Shown: positions 36,138-43,264 of the stretch, piece after piece
Layout of the letters: each line of letters begins with the position of its first letter
Position numbering within the stretch: position 1 is the stretch's first letter
Source: Cryobacterium sp. SO2
Lineage (GTDB): Bacteria; Actinomycetota; Actinomycetes; Actinomycetales; Microbacteriaceae
Length of the DNA: 64,000 bases
Reading direction: 5' to 3'
Assembly: GCF_026151165.2 (NCBI RefSeq)
Contig: NZ_CP117849.1
Span: 1,364,001 to 1,428,000, forward strand
Program-made: the position numbers and the translations under genes
Notes under the pieces: generated by a model
What the model saw: the letters and a program-made list of their open reading frames with translations, nothing else
Told to the model about the DNA's origin: nothing
Databases searched by the model: none

Positions 36138-36909
36138 GGGCGACACCGTCTACCGCAGCGCCCGCAGCCTCGATGAGGCCCTGCACGGCACCACGCTCAC
36201 CCGCTGCGACATCCGCGTGCCCGCCTTCGCCACCGTCGACCTCACCGGCCAGACCGTGCACGAGGTGATCAGCCGCGGCAAACACCTGGTGGCACACGTG
36301 GGGGAGACCAGCATCCACTCGCACCTGAAGATGGAGGGCACCTGGCACCTCTACCGGCACGGCACGAAATGGCAGCGGCCGGCGTTCCAGGCCCGCATCG
36401 TGCTGGAGGCCGCGGACTGGGTGGCCGTGGGTTTCGAGCTCGGCACCCTGGAACTCTTCCCCACCCCGGACGACGAACAGCACCTCGGCTACCTCGGCCC
36501 CGACCTGCTCGGCCCCGACTGGGACGCGACGGAGGCTGTGCGCCGGCTCGCCGGGGAGGGGGAGCGGCCGGTGGCGGTGGCACTGGGTGACCAGCGCAAC
36601 CTGTCCGGACTCGGCAACGTGTACGTCAACGAACTGTGTTTCCTGCGCGGGCTGCTGCCCACCCGGCCCGTCACCGAGGTGACCGACCTGCACGGCCTGG
36701 TGGCGCTCGCCCACCGGCTGATCACGGCCAACCGGGACCGTTCAGAGCGCACCACCACCGGCAATCTGCGCCGGGGCATGCGCACCTTCGTCTACGGGAG
36801 GGAACGGCAGCCCTGCCGACGCTGCGGCACCCGCATCCGGAGCGGCCAACTCGGCCGCAGCGAACTCGAGCAGCGGGTCACCTATTGGTGCCCGCGCTGC
36901 CAAACCTGA
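36130..36909 (+). CDS. nei2: Fpg/Nei family DNA glycosylase (endonuclease VIII-like)
   Basis: This bifunctional glycosylase/AP-lyase removes oxidised bases. The 259-aa protein begins with the catalytic Pro-Glu pair (PEGD), contains HSHLKMEGTWHLY near 58-70, the DNA-binding helix GLGNVYVNE near 158-166 and a four-cysteine zinc finger at the C-terminus (CRRCG and CPRC). GTG 36130 starts 8 nt before the lhr stop, so helicase and glycosylase are translationally coupled. The gene name follows mycobacterial Nei2 and is tentative. Confidence 0.9.
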   Translation: MPEGDTVYRSARSLDEALHGTTLTRCDIRVPAFATVDLTGQTVHEVISRGKHLVAHVGETSIHSHLKMEGTWHLYRHGTKWQRPAFQARIVLEAADWVAVGFELGTLELFPTPDDEQHLGYLGPDLLGPDWDATEAVRRLAGEGERPVAVALGDQRNLSGLGNVYVNELCFLRGLLPTRPVTEVTDLHGLVALAHRLITANRDRSERTTTGNLRRGMRTFVYGRERQPCRRCGTRIRSGQLGRSELEQRVTYWCPRCQT

Positions 36910-36932
36910 GGTGCGCGCGTGGCGCCCCCACT

Positions 36933-37021
36933 CGCTGGTCGAGCTTGTCGAGACCTGGTGAGGTCGTCTCACGGGGTCTACTTCGACAGGCTCAGCACGG
37001 CGTCGGCAGGCTCGACCAGCG
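36933..37021. repeat. Repetitive-palindrome-like element between convergent genes
   Basis: CGCTGGTCGAGC (36933-36944) pairs perfectly with 37010-37021. Inside are TTGTCGAGACC and the related CTTCGACAGGCTC. Similar GCTGGTCGAGCTTGTCGAGAC palindromes are common between genes in Microbacteriaceae (from memory). It lies between the Nei gene and the DUF1844 gene, so it may also terminate both. Confidence 0.65.
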
Positions 37022-37041
37022 ACGTGGTGTGAGAGAAAGCC

Positions 37042-37392
37042 CTAGTTGACGGGGCCGGTGAACTTCTCGCCCGGGCCCTGGCCGATCGGGTCGGGGATGG
37101 CGGACGCCTCGCGGAAGGCCAGCTGCAACGAGCGCAGACCGTCGCGGAGGCTGCGCGCGTGCATGTCCGAGATGTCGGGGGCGGATGCCGTGATCAGGCC
37201 GGCGAGGGCCGTGATCAGCTTGCGCGCCTCATCCAGGTCGATCTGGGTCTCGGGGTCGTCGGCGAGCCCGACCTTGACCGCCGATGCGCTCATCAGGTGC
37301 ACCGCCGCGGTCGTGATGATCTCCACGGCCGCCACATCCGCGATGTCCCGCGTAGCCTGGCTGGATTGGTCCTGATCGTAATTGTCGCTCAC
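37042..37392 (-). CDS. DUF1844 family protein
   Basis: The 116-aa protein fits DUF1844: DVAAVEIITTAAVHLMSASAVKVGL near 20-45 and LDEARKLITALAGLITA near 53-70. Function unknown. It is commonly found divergent from infC in actinobacteria, as here. No membrane segments or catalytic motif are obvious; the middle is helical. Confidence 0.85.
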   Translation of the reverse strand: MSDNYDQDQSSQATRDIADVAAVEIITTAAVHLMSASAVKVGLADDPETQIDLDEARKLITALAGLITASAPDISDMHARSLRDGLRSLQLAFREASAIPDPIGQGPGEKFTGPVN

Positions 37393-37685
37393 TGGTTTCC
37401 TCTGCTATGCTTACCCGGGCTCCGAGATGAAAGTCTCGGTACGAAAGTGGATAATCTCCCACCCGCGCTTGACCGCTTCATAAAGGTTACCGGGTAGTTT
37501 GCACTCCGCCGTCGCTTGCTGGTTTCCAGCTTGCACGGTAGATAGGGTGCCGCACGTGGTTGATGAGTGACGGAACAAGGAAATGTTCTGAAGCTTGGGA
37601 TTGCGCGCGCGATTGTCTCCTCTTCGTCTCCGGACGACATCCGTTGTCAGGCTGTAGCCACGATGCTTGAGTAGAGGAGAGACGC
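37393..37685 (+). promoter_or_regulatory. infC leader region with anti-Shine-Dalgarno complement
   Basis: No gene lies in this 293-nt gap. TCTCCTCT at 37616-37623 is the perfect 8-bp complement of AGAGGAGA at 37673-37680, which is the infC ribosome binding site. Two small hairpins lie upstream: CCGAGA/TCTCGG (37422-37427 with 37434-37439) and GCTGG/CCAGC (37518-37522 with 37526-37530). TTGACC at 37469-37474 is a possible -35 element, but its -10 partner is unclear. The leader could let infC translation be switched by folding. Confidence 0.55.
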
Positions 37686-38270
37686 ATCAGCGATCCCCGT
37701 ACAAATGACCGTATCCGCGTCCCCGAAGTCCGTCTCGTTGGTCCCAACGGCGAACAGGTTGGGGTCGTGGCGATTGATGTCGCCCTGCGCCTGGCACAGG
37801 AGGCTGACCTCGATCTGGTCGAAGTAGCCCCCACGTCCAAGCCGCCGGTCGCGAAGATCATGGATTACGGCAAGTTCAAGTACGAAGCTGCGCAGAAGGC
37901 CAAAGAAGCCCGGCGCAACCAGGCGAACACGATCCTCAAAGAGGTTCGTTTCCGTCTCAAGATTGATAAGCACGACTACGAGACCAAGCGCAAGCGCGCC
38001 GAAGGCTTCCTGAAGGCCGGCGACAAGGTCAAGGCCATGATTCTGTTCCGTGGCCGTGAACAGTCCCGTCCCGACCAGGGTGTACGTCTGCTTCAGAGAT
38101 TTGCCGAGGATGTCGCGGAGTTCGGTTCTGTGGAATCGAGCCCGACCATTGACGGTCGAAACATGGTCATGGTGATTGGCCCGCTGAAGAACAAATCAGA
38201 GGCCAAGGCAGAGGCCAATGCACATAGAGCTGCTGACAAAGCAGCCAAACAGGAGGAAAAGAATGCCTAA
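37686..38270 (+). CDS. infC: Translation initiation factor IF-3, ATC start
   Basis: IF-3 keeps ribosomal subunits apart and checks the start codon. The product is 194 aa when read from ATC 37686. The N-terminus ISDPRTNDRIRVPEVRLVG matches IF-3 of relatives. Between the in-frame stop TGA at 37668-37670 and this ATC there is no ATG, GTG, TTG or CTG. GAGGAG lies 6 nt before the ATC. A first conventional start would be GTG 37767, which would delete the conserved N-terminal block. Non-canonical infC starts (AUU in E. coli, AUC in Myxococcus) permit IF-3 to repress its own synthesis. Confidence 0.93.
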   Translation: MSDPRTNDRIRVPEVRLVGPNGEQVGVVAIDVALRLAQEADLDLVEVAPTSKPPVAKIMDYGKFKYEAAQKAKEARRNQANTILKEVRFRLKIDKHDYETKRKRAEGFLKAGDKVKAMILFRGREQSRPDQGVRLLQRFAEDVAEFGSVESSPTIDGRNMVMVIGPLKNKSEAKAEANAHRAADKAAKQEEKNA

Positions 38271-38457
38271 GCAGAAGACCCACTCTGGGACAAAGAAGCG
38301 TTTCAAGGTCACTGGCTCCGGCAAGATCATGAAGCAGCAGGCCGGACTTCGCCACAACCTCGAGGTCAAGAGCACGCAGCGCAAGTCACGCCTGAACCAG
38401 GACCAGGTTCTCGCCAAGGCCGACGTCAAGGCCATCAAGAAGCTTCTCGGCCACTAG
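38263..38457 (+). CDS. rpmI: 50S ribosomal protein L35
   Basis: The 64-aa basic protein begins MPKQKTHSGTKKRFK and ends with DVKAIKKLLGH, the complete L35 pattern. ATG 38263 follows AGGAGG and overlaps the last 8 nt of infC, so it is coupled to IF-3 translation. A longer frame from 38218 is not L35-like. Confidence 0.97.
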   Translation: MPKQKTHSGTKKRFKVTGSGKIMKQQAGLRHNLEVKSTQRKSRLNQDQVLAKADVKAIKKLLGH

Positions 38458-38484
38458 GCCCCGTACCCCTAAAGGAATTAGAAA

Positions 38485-38871
38485 ATGGCAAGAGTAAAGA
38501 GGGCCGTCAACGCCCACAAGAAGCGTCGCGTAATCCTTGAGCGCGCCGAGGGTTACCGCGGTCAGCGTTCACGCCTGTACCGCAAGGCCAAGGAGCAGGT
38601 CACTCACTCCCTCGTCTACAGCTACCGTGACCGTCGTGCACGCAAGGGTGACTTCCGTCGCCTGTGGATCCAGCGCATCAACGCTGCGTCCCGTGCAAAC
38701 GGCCTGACCTACAACCGCCTCATCCAAGGCCTCGCCCTGGCCGGCATCCAGGTTGACCGTCGCATCCTCGCCGACCTCGCCGTCACCGAGCCCGCCACCT
38801 TCGCGGCCATCGTTGAGAGCGCCAAGGCAGCACTGCCCGCTGACACCTCCGCACCCAAGGTCGCGAAGTAG
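38485..38871 (+). CDS. rplT: 50S ribosomal protein L20
   Basis: L20 is an early 50S assembly protein and in some bacteria represses this operon. The 128-aa protein has the standard ARVKRAVNAHKKRR start and the conserved RDRRARKGDFRRLWIQRINAA segment near 52-72. AAAGGAATT precedes ATG 38485. A terminator follows. Confidence 0.97.
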   Translation: MARVKRAVNAHKKRRVILERAEGYRGQRSRLYRKAKEQVTHSLVYSYRDRRARKGDFRRLWIQRINAASRANGLTYNRLIQGLALAGIQVDRRILADLAVTEPATFAAIVESAKAALPADTSAPKVAK

Positions 38872-38888
38872 TCACACAGCTTTTCCTC

Positions 38889-38923
38889 AACGGGAGCGAT
38901 CGCCATCGGCGGTCGCTCCCGTT
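38889..38923 (+). terminator. Rho-independent terminator of infC-rpmI-rplT
   Basis: A 16-bp stem (38889-38904 with 38908-38923, one wobble pair, ATC loop) ends in a TTTT run, the most canonical intrinsic terminator in the window. Confidence 0.9.
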
Positions 38924-38967
38924 TTGCATGCCCGGCGAGGCATTCTCTGGCCGGGGTGTGCGGCACC

Positions 38968-38973
38968 TAAACT
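38968..38973 (+). promoter_or_regulatory. -10 box of the TrmH-type gene (leaderless type)
   Basis: TAAACT ends 7 nt before ATG 38980. Confidence 0.55.
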
Positions 38974-38979
38974 GGGAGC

Positions 38980-39780
38980 ATGCTAGATAACCCCCGATCT
39001 CCTCGCGTGCGTGCCGTCGCGAAACTTGCGAACCGAGCCGCCCGCTCCGAGACGGGACTGTTCCTGCTCGAAGGCCCGCAGGCCGTCTCCGAAGCCCTCA
39101 CCTTTCGCCCCGAACTCGTCGTGGAGTTGTACGCGACCCCCACCGCGCTCGAGCGGTACACCGACATCGCCGAGGCCGCCGTGGCCGCGGGCGTCGACGT
39201 CGAATTCGTCACCGAGCAGGTGCTCGAGACGATGGCGGACACCGTCACCCCGCAGGGCTTCGTCGCGGTGTGCCACCAGTTCCCCACCTCGATCAAGAAG
39301 ATCTTCGCCAACGAGCCCAAGCTCATCGCGATCCTCGAAGAGGTGCGCGACCCGGGCAACGCCGGCACCATCATCCGGGCAGCGGATGCCGCGGGCGCCG
39401 ATGCCGTGATCTTCACCGGCCGCAGCGTCGACCTCTACAACCCCAAGGTGGTGCGCTCGTCCACCGGCTCGATCTTCCACCTGCCCGTTGCCGTCGGCGT
39501 CACCCTGGCCGACGTGCGTGAGCGCGCCAAGTTCGCCGGGATGCAGATCCTCGCGGCCGACATCAAGGGCGACGACCTGCTCGAGGCCCGCACCAGCGGC
39601 CTGCTCGCCGCTCCGACGGCCTGGCTTTTCGGCAACGAAGCCCGAGGTCTCACCGAGGAAGACCTGGCTCTGGCCGACAAGGCGATCAGCGTTCCGATCT
39701 ACGGCCACGCCGAATCGATGAACCTCGCGACGGCCGCATCCGTGTGCCTGTATGAGAGCGCGTTTTCCCAGCGCGACTAG
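38980..39780 (+). CDS. TrmH/SpoU family RNA 2'-O-methyltransferase
   Basis: This 266-aa protein has an N-terminal substrate-binding domain and the C-terminal SPOUT knot, with DPGNAGTIIRAADAAGAD near 126-143, WLFGNEARGLTEE near 209-221 and SMNLATAASVCLYE near 246-259. It probably methylates a ribose in 23S rRNA or tRNA. In actinobacteria this gene usually lies between rplT and pheS; here a glutamate-type transporter sits between it and pheS. The target nucleotide is not predictable by eye. Confidence 0.88.
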   Translation: MLDNPRSPRVRAVAKLANRAARSETGLFLLEGPQAVSEALTFRPELVVELYATPTALERYTDIAEAAVAAGVDVEFVTEQVLETMADTVTPQGFVAVCHQFPTSIKKIFANEPKLIAILEEVRDPGNAGTIIRAADAAGADAVIFTGRSVDLYNPKVVRSSTGSIFHLPVAVGVTLADVRERAKFAGMQILAADIKGDDLLEARTSGLLAAPTAWLFGNEARGLTEEDLALADKAISVPIYGHAESMNLATAASVCLYESAFSQRD

Positions 39781-39787
39781 CATCTTT

Positions 39788-39826
39788 CCCGGTCGGGCGT
39801 CTATTACATTTGGGTTACCGACCGGG
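39788..39826 (+). terminator. Candidate terminator after the TrmH-type gene
   Basis: CCCGGTCGG (39788-39796) pairs perfectly with 39818-39826 over a 21-nt loop, followed by TTAATGG. Confidence 0.5.
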
Positions 39827-39857
39827 TTAATGGTGGTCTGGCCGCCGCCCCCTGCCC

Positions 39858-39863
39858 TAGGTT
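39858..39863 (+). promoter_or_regulatory. -10 box of the gluABCD operon (leaderless type)
   Basis: TAGGTT ends 8 nt before ATG 39871, the start codon that the shifted gluA frame should use. Confidence 0.5.
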
Positions 39864-39870
39864 GGGGGGT

Positions 39871-39929
39871 ATGGAGCCAACAGATACATCACCGGCGACG
39901 TCCAATATCACCGTGCGCCGGGGGAACCC
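39871..39929 (+). other. Detached 5' end of gluA (probable single-base frameshift)
   Basis: ATG 39871 opens a frame of about 20 codons (METPT-type start: M-E-P-T-D-T-S-P) that does not join the gluA frame. Adding one G to the run of five at 39920-39924 would give R-R-G-E-P followed by LVVITDVNK, the usual family N-terminus. The promoter spacing supports this ATG. It is either a real mutation or a homopolymer sequencing error. Confidence 0.65.
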
Positions 39930-40658
39930 TTGGTCGTCATCACGGACGTCAACAAGAACTACGGGGACCTGCACGTTCTGAAGAACATCAACGCCACGGT
40001 CAACCGCGGCGAGGTGGTCGTGGTCATCGGCCCGAGCGGCTCGGGCAAGTCCACGCTCTGTCGGGCGATCAACCGGCTTGAGACCATCGACAACGGATCG
40101 ATCACGATCGACGGCAAGGAACTGCCGGCAGAGGGCAAGGCCCTCGCCCAGCTCCGAGCCGATGTCGGCATGGTGTTCCAGGCGTTCAACCTGTTCGCAC
40201 ACAAGACCGTGCTCGAGAACGTGACGCTGGGCCCGATCAAGGTGCGCGGCATGAGCAAGGCCGACGCAGAGAAGAAGGCGTTGGCGCTTCTGGAACGTGT
40301 CGGGGTGGCCAATCAGGCCCAGAAGATGCCGTCCCAGCTTTCCGGCGGCCAGCAGCAGCGGGTGGCCATCGCCAGGGCTCTGGCCATGGACCCCAAGCTG
40401 ATCCTGCTCGATGAGCCCACCAGTGCGCTCGACCCCGAGATGATCAACGAGGTGCTCGAGGTCATGGTCGACCTCGCCAACGAGGGCATGACGATGATCG
40501 TCGTCACCCACGAAATGGGCTTCGCCCGCCGTGCCGCCGACAGGGTCATCTTCATGGCCGAGGGCGACATCGTCGAGGAGACCACCCCGGAGAAGTTCTT
40601 CACGAACCCCCAGAGCACGAGAGCGAAAGACTTCCTCTCCAAAATACTTGCCCACTAA
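39930..40658 (+). CDS. gluA: Glutamate-type amino acid ABC transporter ATP-binding protein
   Basis: The 242 aa readable from TTG 39930 hold a complete polar-amino-acid-type ATPase: Walker A GPSGSGKST near 34-42, LSGGQQQRVA near 137-146 and Walker B LILLDEPTSALDPE near 157-170. The TTG has no ribosome binding site, and relatives have about 20 more residues, so the true start is probably ATG 39871 with a frameshift between. If the shift is real, GluA may be poorly made and the whole importer impaired. It heads the operon with the binding protein and two permeases. Confidence 0.88.
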   Translation: MVVITDVNKNYGDLHVLKNINATVNRGEVVVVIGPSGSGKSTLCRAINRLETIDNGSITIDGKELPAEGKALAQLRADVGMVFQAFNLFAHKTVLENVTLGPIKVRGMSKADAEKKALALLERVGVANQAQKMPSQLSGGQQQRVAIARALAMDPKLILLDEPTSALDPEMINEVLEVMVDLANEGMTMIVVTHEMGFARRAADRVIFMAEGDIVEETTPEKFFTNPQSTRAKDFLSKILAH

Positions 40659-40694
40659 CCGGTCGGCGAGACACACAGCACACAGGAGGAAACC

Positions 40695-41567
40695 ATGAGA
40701 CGCAACAAGGGTCTAATGATCTCAGCCATCGCCCTGGTCGGAGCGTTCGCGCTGACCGGCTGCACCGATTCCGGCGCCACCACGTCCTCGGCCGCACCCG
40801 TCGAGGAAGATGTCACGTTCGCGGAGGGCAGCACCATGGCCGCGCTCAACGAAGCCGGCGAAATCACCATCGGCACCAAGTTCGACCAGCCCCTGTTCGG
40901 TCTCAAGGGTCCGGACGGCACCCCGGTCGGCTTCGACGTCGAAATCGGCAAGCTCATCGCGGCGAAGCTCGGCATTGAGGCGTCGAACATCACCTGGACC
41001 GAGACTGTCTCCGCCAACCGCGAGCCGTTCATCCAGAACGGTGACGTCGACCTCGTCGTCGCCACCTACACGATCAACGACGCCCGCAAGGAAGTTGTCT
41101 CGTTCGCCGGTCCGTACTACGAAGCCGGCCAGGACCTGCTCGTTCTGGCGGGCAACGACGCGAAGATCACCGGACCGGAGGACCTCGCTGACAAGACGGT
41201 CTGTACCGTGAGCGGATCCACGTCGGAGAAGAACATCGCCGCGTACACGTCCAACGTGATCGCCACCGACACCTACTCCAACTGCCTCGGCCCGCTGCGC
41301 AGCGGCGAAGTCGACGCCGTCACCACCGACAACGTGATCCTGGCCGGCCTCGCCGACCAGAACGCCGGTGAGTTCGAGGTTGTCGGCAACCCGTTCACCG
41401 CCGAGCCTTACGGCATCGGCCTGGCCAAGGACGACACCGAGTTCCGCGACTTCATCAACGACGTTCTGGAAGAGTCCTACGACGATGGTTCCTGGGCAGC
41501 AGCCTGGGAGGCCACCGCGGGTTCAGTACTCGAGACGCCGGAACCCCCGGCGGTCGACCGCTACTAG
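40695..41567 (+). CDS. gluB: Glutamate ABC transporter substrate-binding lipoprotein
   Basis: The 290-aa family 3 solute-binding protein has a lipoprotein signal ending in ALTGC, with Cys23 as the lipid anchor. GTKFDQPLFGLKGPDGTPVGFDVEIGKLIAAKLG near 55-90 and VVATYTINDARKEVVSFAGPYYEAGQDLL near 118-146 match the glutamate-binding group of actinobacteria. It sits on the outer face of the membrane. AGGAGG precedes ATG 40695. A strong hairpin downstream would raise its level relative to the permeases. Confidence 0.93.
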   Translation: MRRNKGLMISAIALVGAFALTGCTDSGATTSSAAPVEEDVTFAEGSTMAALNEAGEITIGTKFDQPLFGLKGPDGTPVGFDVEIGKLIAAKLGIEASNITWTETVSANREPFIQNGDVDLVVATYTINDARKEVVSFAGPYYEAGQDLLVLAGNDAKITGPEDLADKTVCTVSGSTSEKNIAAYTSNVIATDTYSNCLGPLRSGEVDAVTTDNVILAGLADQNAGEFEVVGNPFTAEPYGIGLAKDDTEFRDFINDVLEESYDDGSWAAAWEATAGSVLETPEPPAVDRY

Positions 41568-41581
41568 CAGTACAGCTCGAT

Positions 41582-41616
41582 CCGATCGGGGTGGCCGCAC
41601 CGGCCGCCCCGATCGG
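41582..41616 (+). terminator. Hairpin between gluB and gluC
   Basis: CCGATCGGGGTGGCCG (41582-41597) pairs with 41601-41616 with one wobble pair over a 3-nt loop, followed by TTGTTCTCC. Inside an operon it probably terminates part of the transcripts or protects the gluB mRNA end. Confidence 0.8.
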
Positions 41617-41675
41617 TTGTTCTCCTGAAATACATCGACCACTACGGTCTCGAACCAACACAGAGGAGGTGAGTC

Positions 41676-42323
41676 TTGGACGCTGTCATCGAAAACCTGC
41701 CGCTCTTTCTGGAAGGCTTCAGAAACACACTTGGCTTGCTGATTTTCTCCGGCATCGGCGCGCTCGTCTTGGGCATCGTCGTTGCCTCACTGCGAATCTC
41801 GCCGGTCGCGTCCTTCCGCACCTTTGCGACCGTCTACACGGAGCTTGTGCGCAACACCCCGCTCACCCTCGTTCTGTTCTTCTGCGCGTTCATTTTGCCG
41901 TACCTGCAGTTTTCGCCGGGCTACTTCCAACTCGCCCTGATCGGGCTCACGGTCTACACCTCTCCCTTTGTGGCCGAGGCACTGCGTTCCGGGATCAACG
42001 GCGTTCCCGTCGGCCAGGCTGAGGCAGCCCGCAGCGTCGGCCTCACCTTCGGTCAGTCCCTGAGCTACGTGATCATGCCCCAGGCCGTGCGGATGGTGAT
42101 TCCCCCGCTGATCAACGTCTTCATCGCCCTCACGAAGAACACGTCCGTCGCCGGCGCGTTCTTTGTCTTCGAACTCTTCGGCGTCGGCCGCAGGGTCACC
42201 AACGACCGCGGTGACGAGGTCATCGCGATTCTGCTCGCCGTCGCGTTCTTCTACCTGATCATCACGATCACACTCGGCCAGATCGCGGCCAGGGTGGAAA
42301 AGAAAGTGGCGGTGCTGCGATGA
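41676..42323 (+). CDS. gluC: Glutamate ABC transporter permease
   Basis: The 215-aa protein is a HisM-type permease with about five membrane helices and the EAA loop (VPVGQAEAARSVGLTFGQSL near 109-128). TTG 41676 is the best start, with GAGGAGG 7 nt upstream. Its stop overlaps gluD (ATGA). Confidence 0.92.
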   Translation: MDAVIENLPLFLEGFRNTLGLLIFSGIGALVLGIVVASLRISPVASFRTFATVYTELVRNTPLTLVLFFCAFILPYLQFSPGYFQLALIGLTVYTSPFVAEALRSGINGVPVGQAEAARSVGLTFGQSLSYVIMPQAVRMVIPPLINVFIALTKNTSVAGAFFVFELFGVGRRVTNDRGDEVIAILLAVAFFYLIITITLGQIAARVEKKVAVLR

Positions 42324-43204
42324 GCTCGGTTCTCTACGATGCACCGGGGCCCAAGGCCCGCGCACGGTCGCGAGTGATCTCAGTTGTCGGTGTTGTTCTC
42401 GTACTGGCCCTCCTGGCCTGGCTGATCTGGGCACTGGGCACACCCAAGGCCAGCGCCAACGGCGTTGTCCAGCCGGGCATGTGGGATGCCATGCGCTGGG
42501 ACGTCTTCTCCGACCGTCAGGTGTGGCTTGCACTGGGCCGCGGAGTCCTGGCCACCCTGAGGATGGCCGGAGTAGCCGCGGTGATCGCCCTGGTCCTCGG
42601 AGTGGTGTTCTCGTTCGGTCGGTCCGCCGATCACCGGGCCATACGCATCCCGACCACGATCATCCTCGAATTCGTGCGCGGCCTGCCGGTGCTTCTGATG
42701 ATGCTCTTCATCCTTCTCGTGTTCGCCACGGGCGCCTACTGGGCCGGTGTCGCGGCGCTGGGTCTCTACAACGGTGCGATCATCGGGGAGGCGCTGCGGG
42801 CGGGCATCCAATCGCTGCCTCGCGGTCAGCGCGAGGCCGGCCTGGCCATCGGACTCACTCCGCTGTCCACCCGGTTCCGGATCGAATTCCCGCAGGCGTT
42901 CCGCCAGATGCTGCCGATCATCATCGCCCAGCTGGTGGTGCTGCTCAAGGACACCTCGCTGGCATTCATCGTGGGTTACGGCGAACTGCTGCGCGAGGGC
43001 GTGCGGAACCTGCCGAACTTCTTCGGTGAGCGTTACCAGTTCTCGTTCTTCCTGGTCGTGCTGGTCATCTACCTCGCGATGAACATGTCGTTGTCCTGGC
43101 TGGCCCGGGTCATCGCCCGCCGTTCGGGCCCGAAGGCCGGCAAGATCGTCGAGCCGGCGCCGGAGCCCATGCCGAACGCGGCTGGACCGGGCGGCGGCTT
43201 CTAA
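42320..43204 (+). CDS. gluD: Glutamate ABC transporter permease
   Basis: The 294-aa protein is a second HisM-type permease. It has an extra N-terminal helix and the EAA loop LPRGQREAGLAIGLTPLSTRF near 170-190. It probably forms a heterodimer with GluC. Its Pro-rich C-terminal tail is hydrophilic. The operon ends here with a hairpin before pheS. Confidence 0.92.
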   Translation: MSSVLYDAPGPKARARSRVISVVGVVLVLALLAWLIWALGTPKASANGVVQPGMWDAMRWDVFSDRQVWLALGRGVLATLRMAGVAAVIALVLGVVFSFGRSADHRAIRIPTTIILEFVRGLPVLLMMLFILLVFATGAYWAGVAALGLYNGAIIGEALRAGIQSLPRGQREAGLAIGLTPLSTRFRIEFPQAFRQMLPIIIAQLVVLLKDTSLAFIVGYGELLREGVRNLPNFFGERYQFSFFLVVLVIYLAMNMSLSWLARVIARRSGPKAGKIVEPAPEPMPNAAGPGGGF

Positions 43205-43214
43205 AGCCCACGGT

Positions 43215-43250
43215 GTGCCGGCTGCCGCAGCCCGTGCGGCGGCCGGGCAC
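43215..43250 (+). terminator. Terminator hairpin after gluD
   Basis: GTGCCGGCTGCCGC (43215-43228) pairs with 43236-43250 with one mismatch and a one-base bulge over a 7-nt loop. It directly precedes the pheS promoter. Confidence 0.65.
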
Positions 43251-43256
43251 TAAACT
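43251..43256 (+). promoter_or_regulatory. -10 box of pheS
   Basis: TAAACT ends 9 nt before GTG 43265, giving a leaderless or nearly leaderless mRNA. There is no T-box or attenuator-like leader. Confidence 0.5.
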
Positions 43257-43264
43257 TGGGTCTC

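Noticed and set aside
43256..43264. TTG start for pheS three codons upstream
   Set aside because: It lies inside the -10 box; GTG 43265 fits the promoter spacing better.
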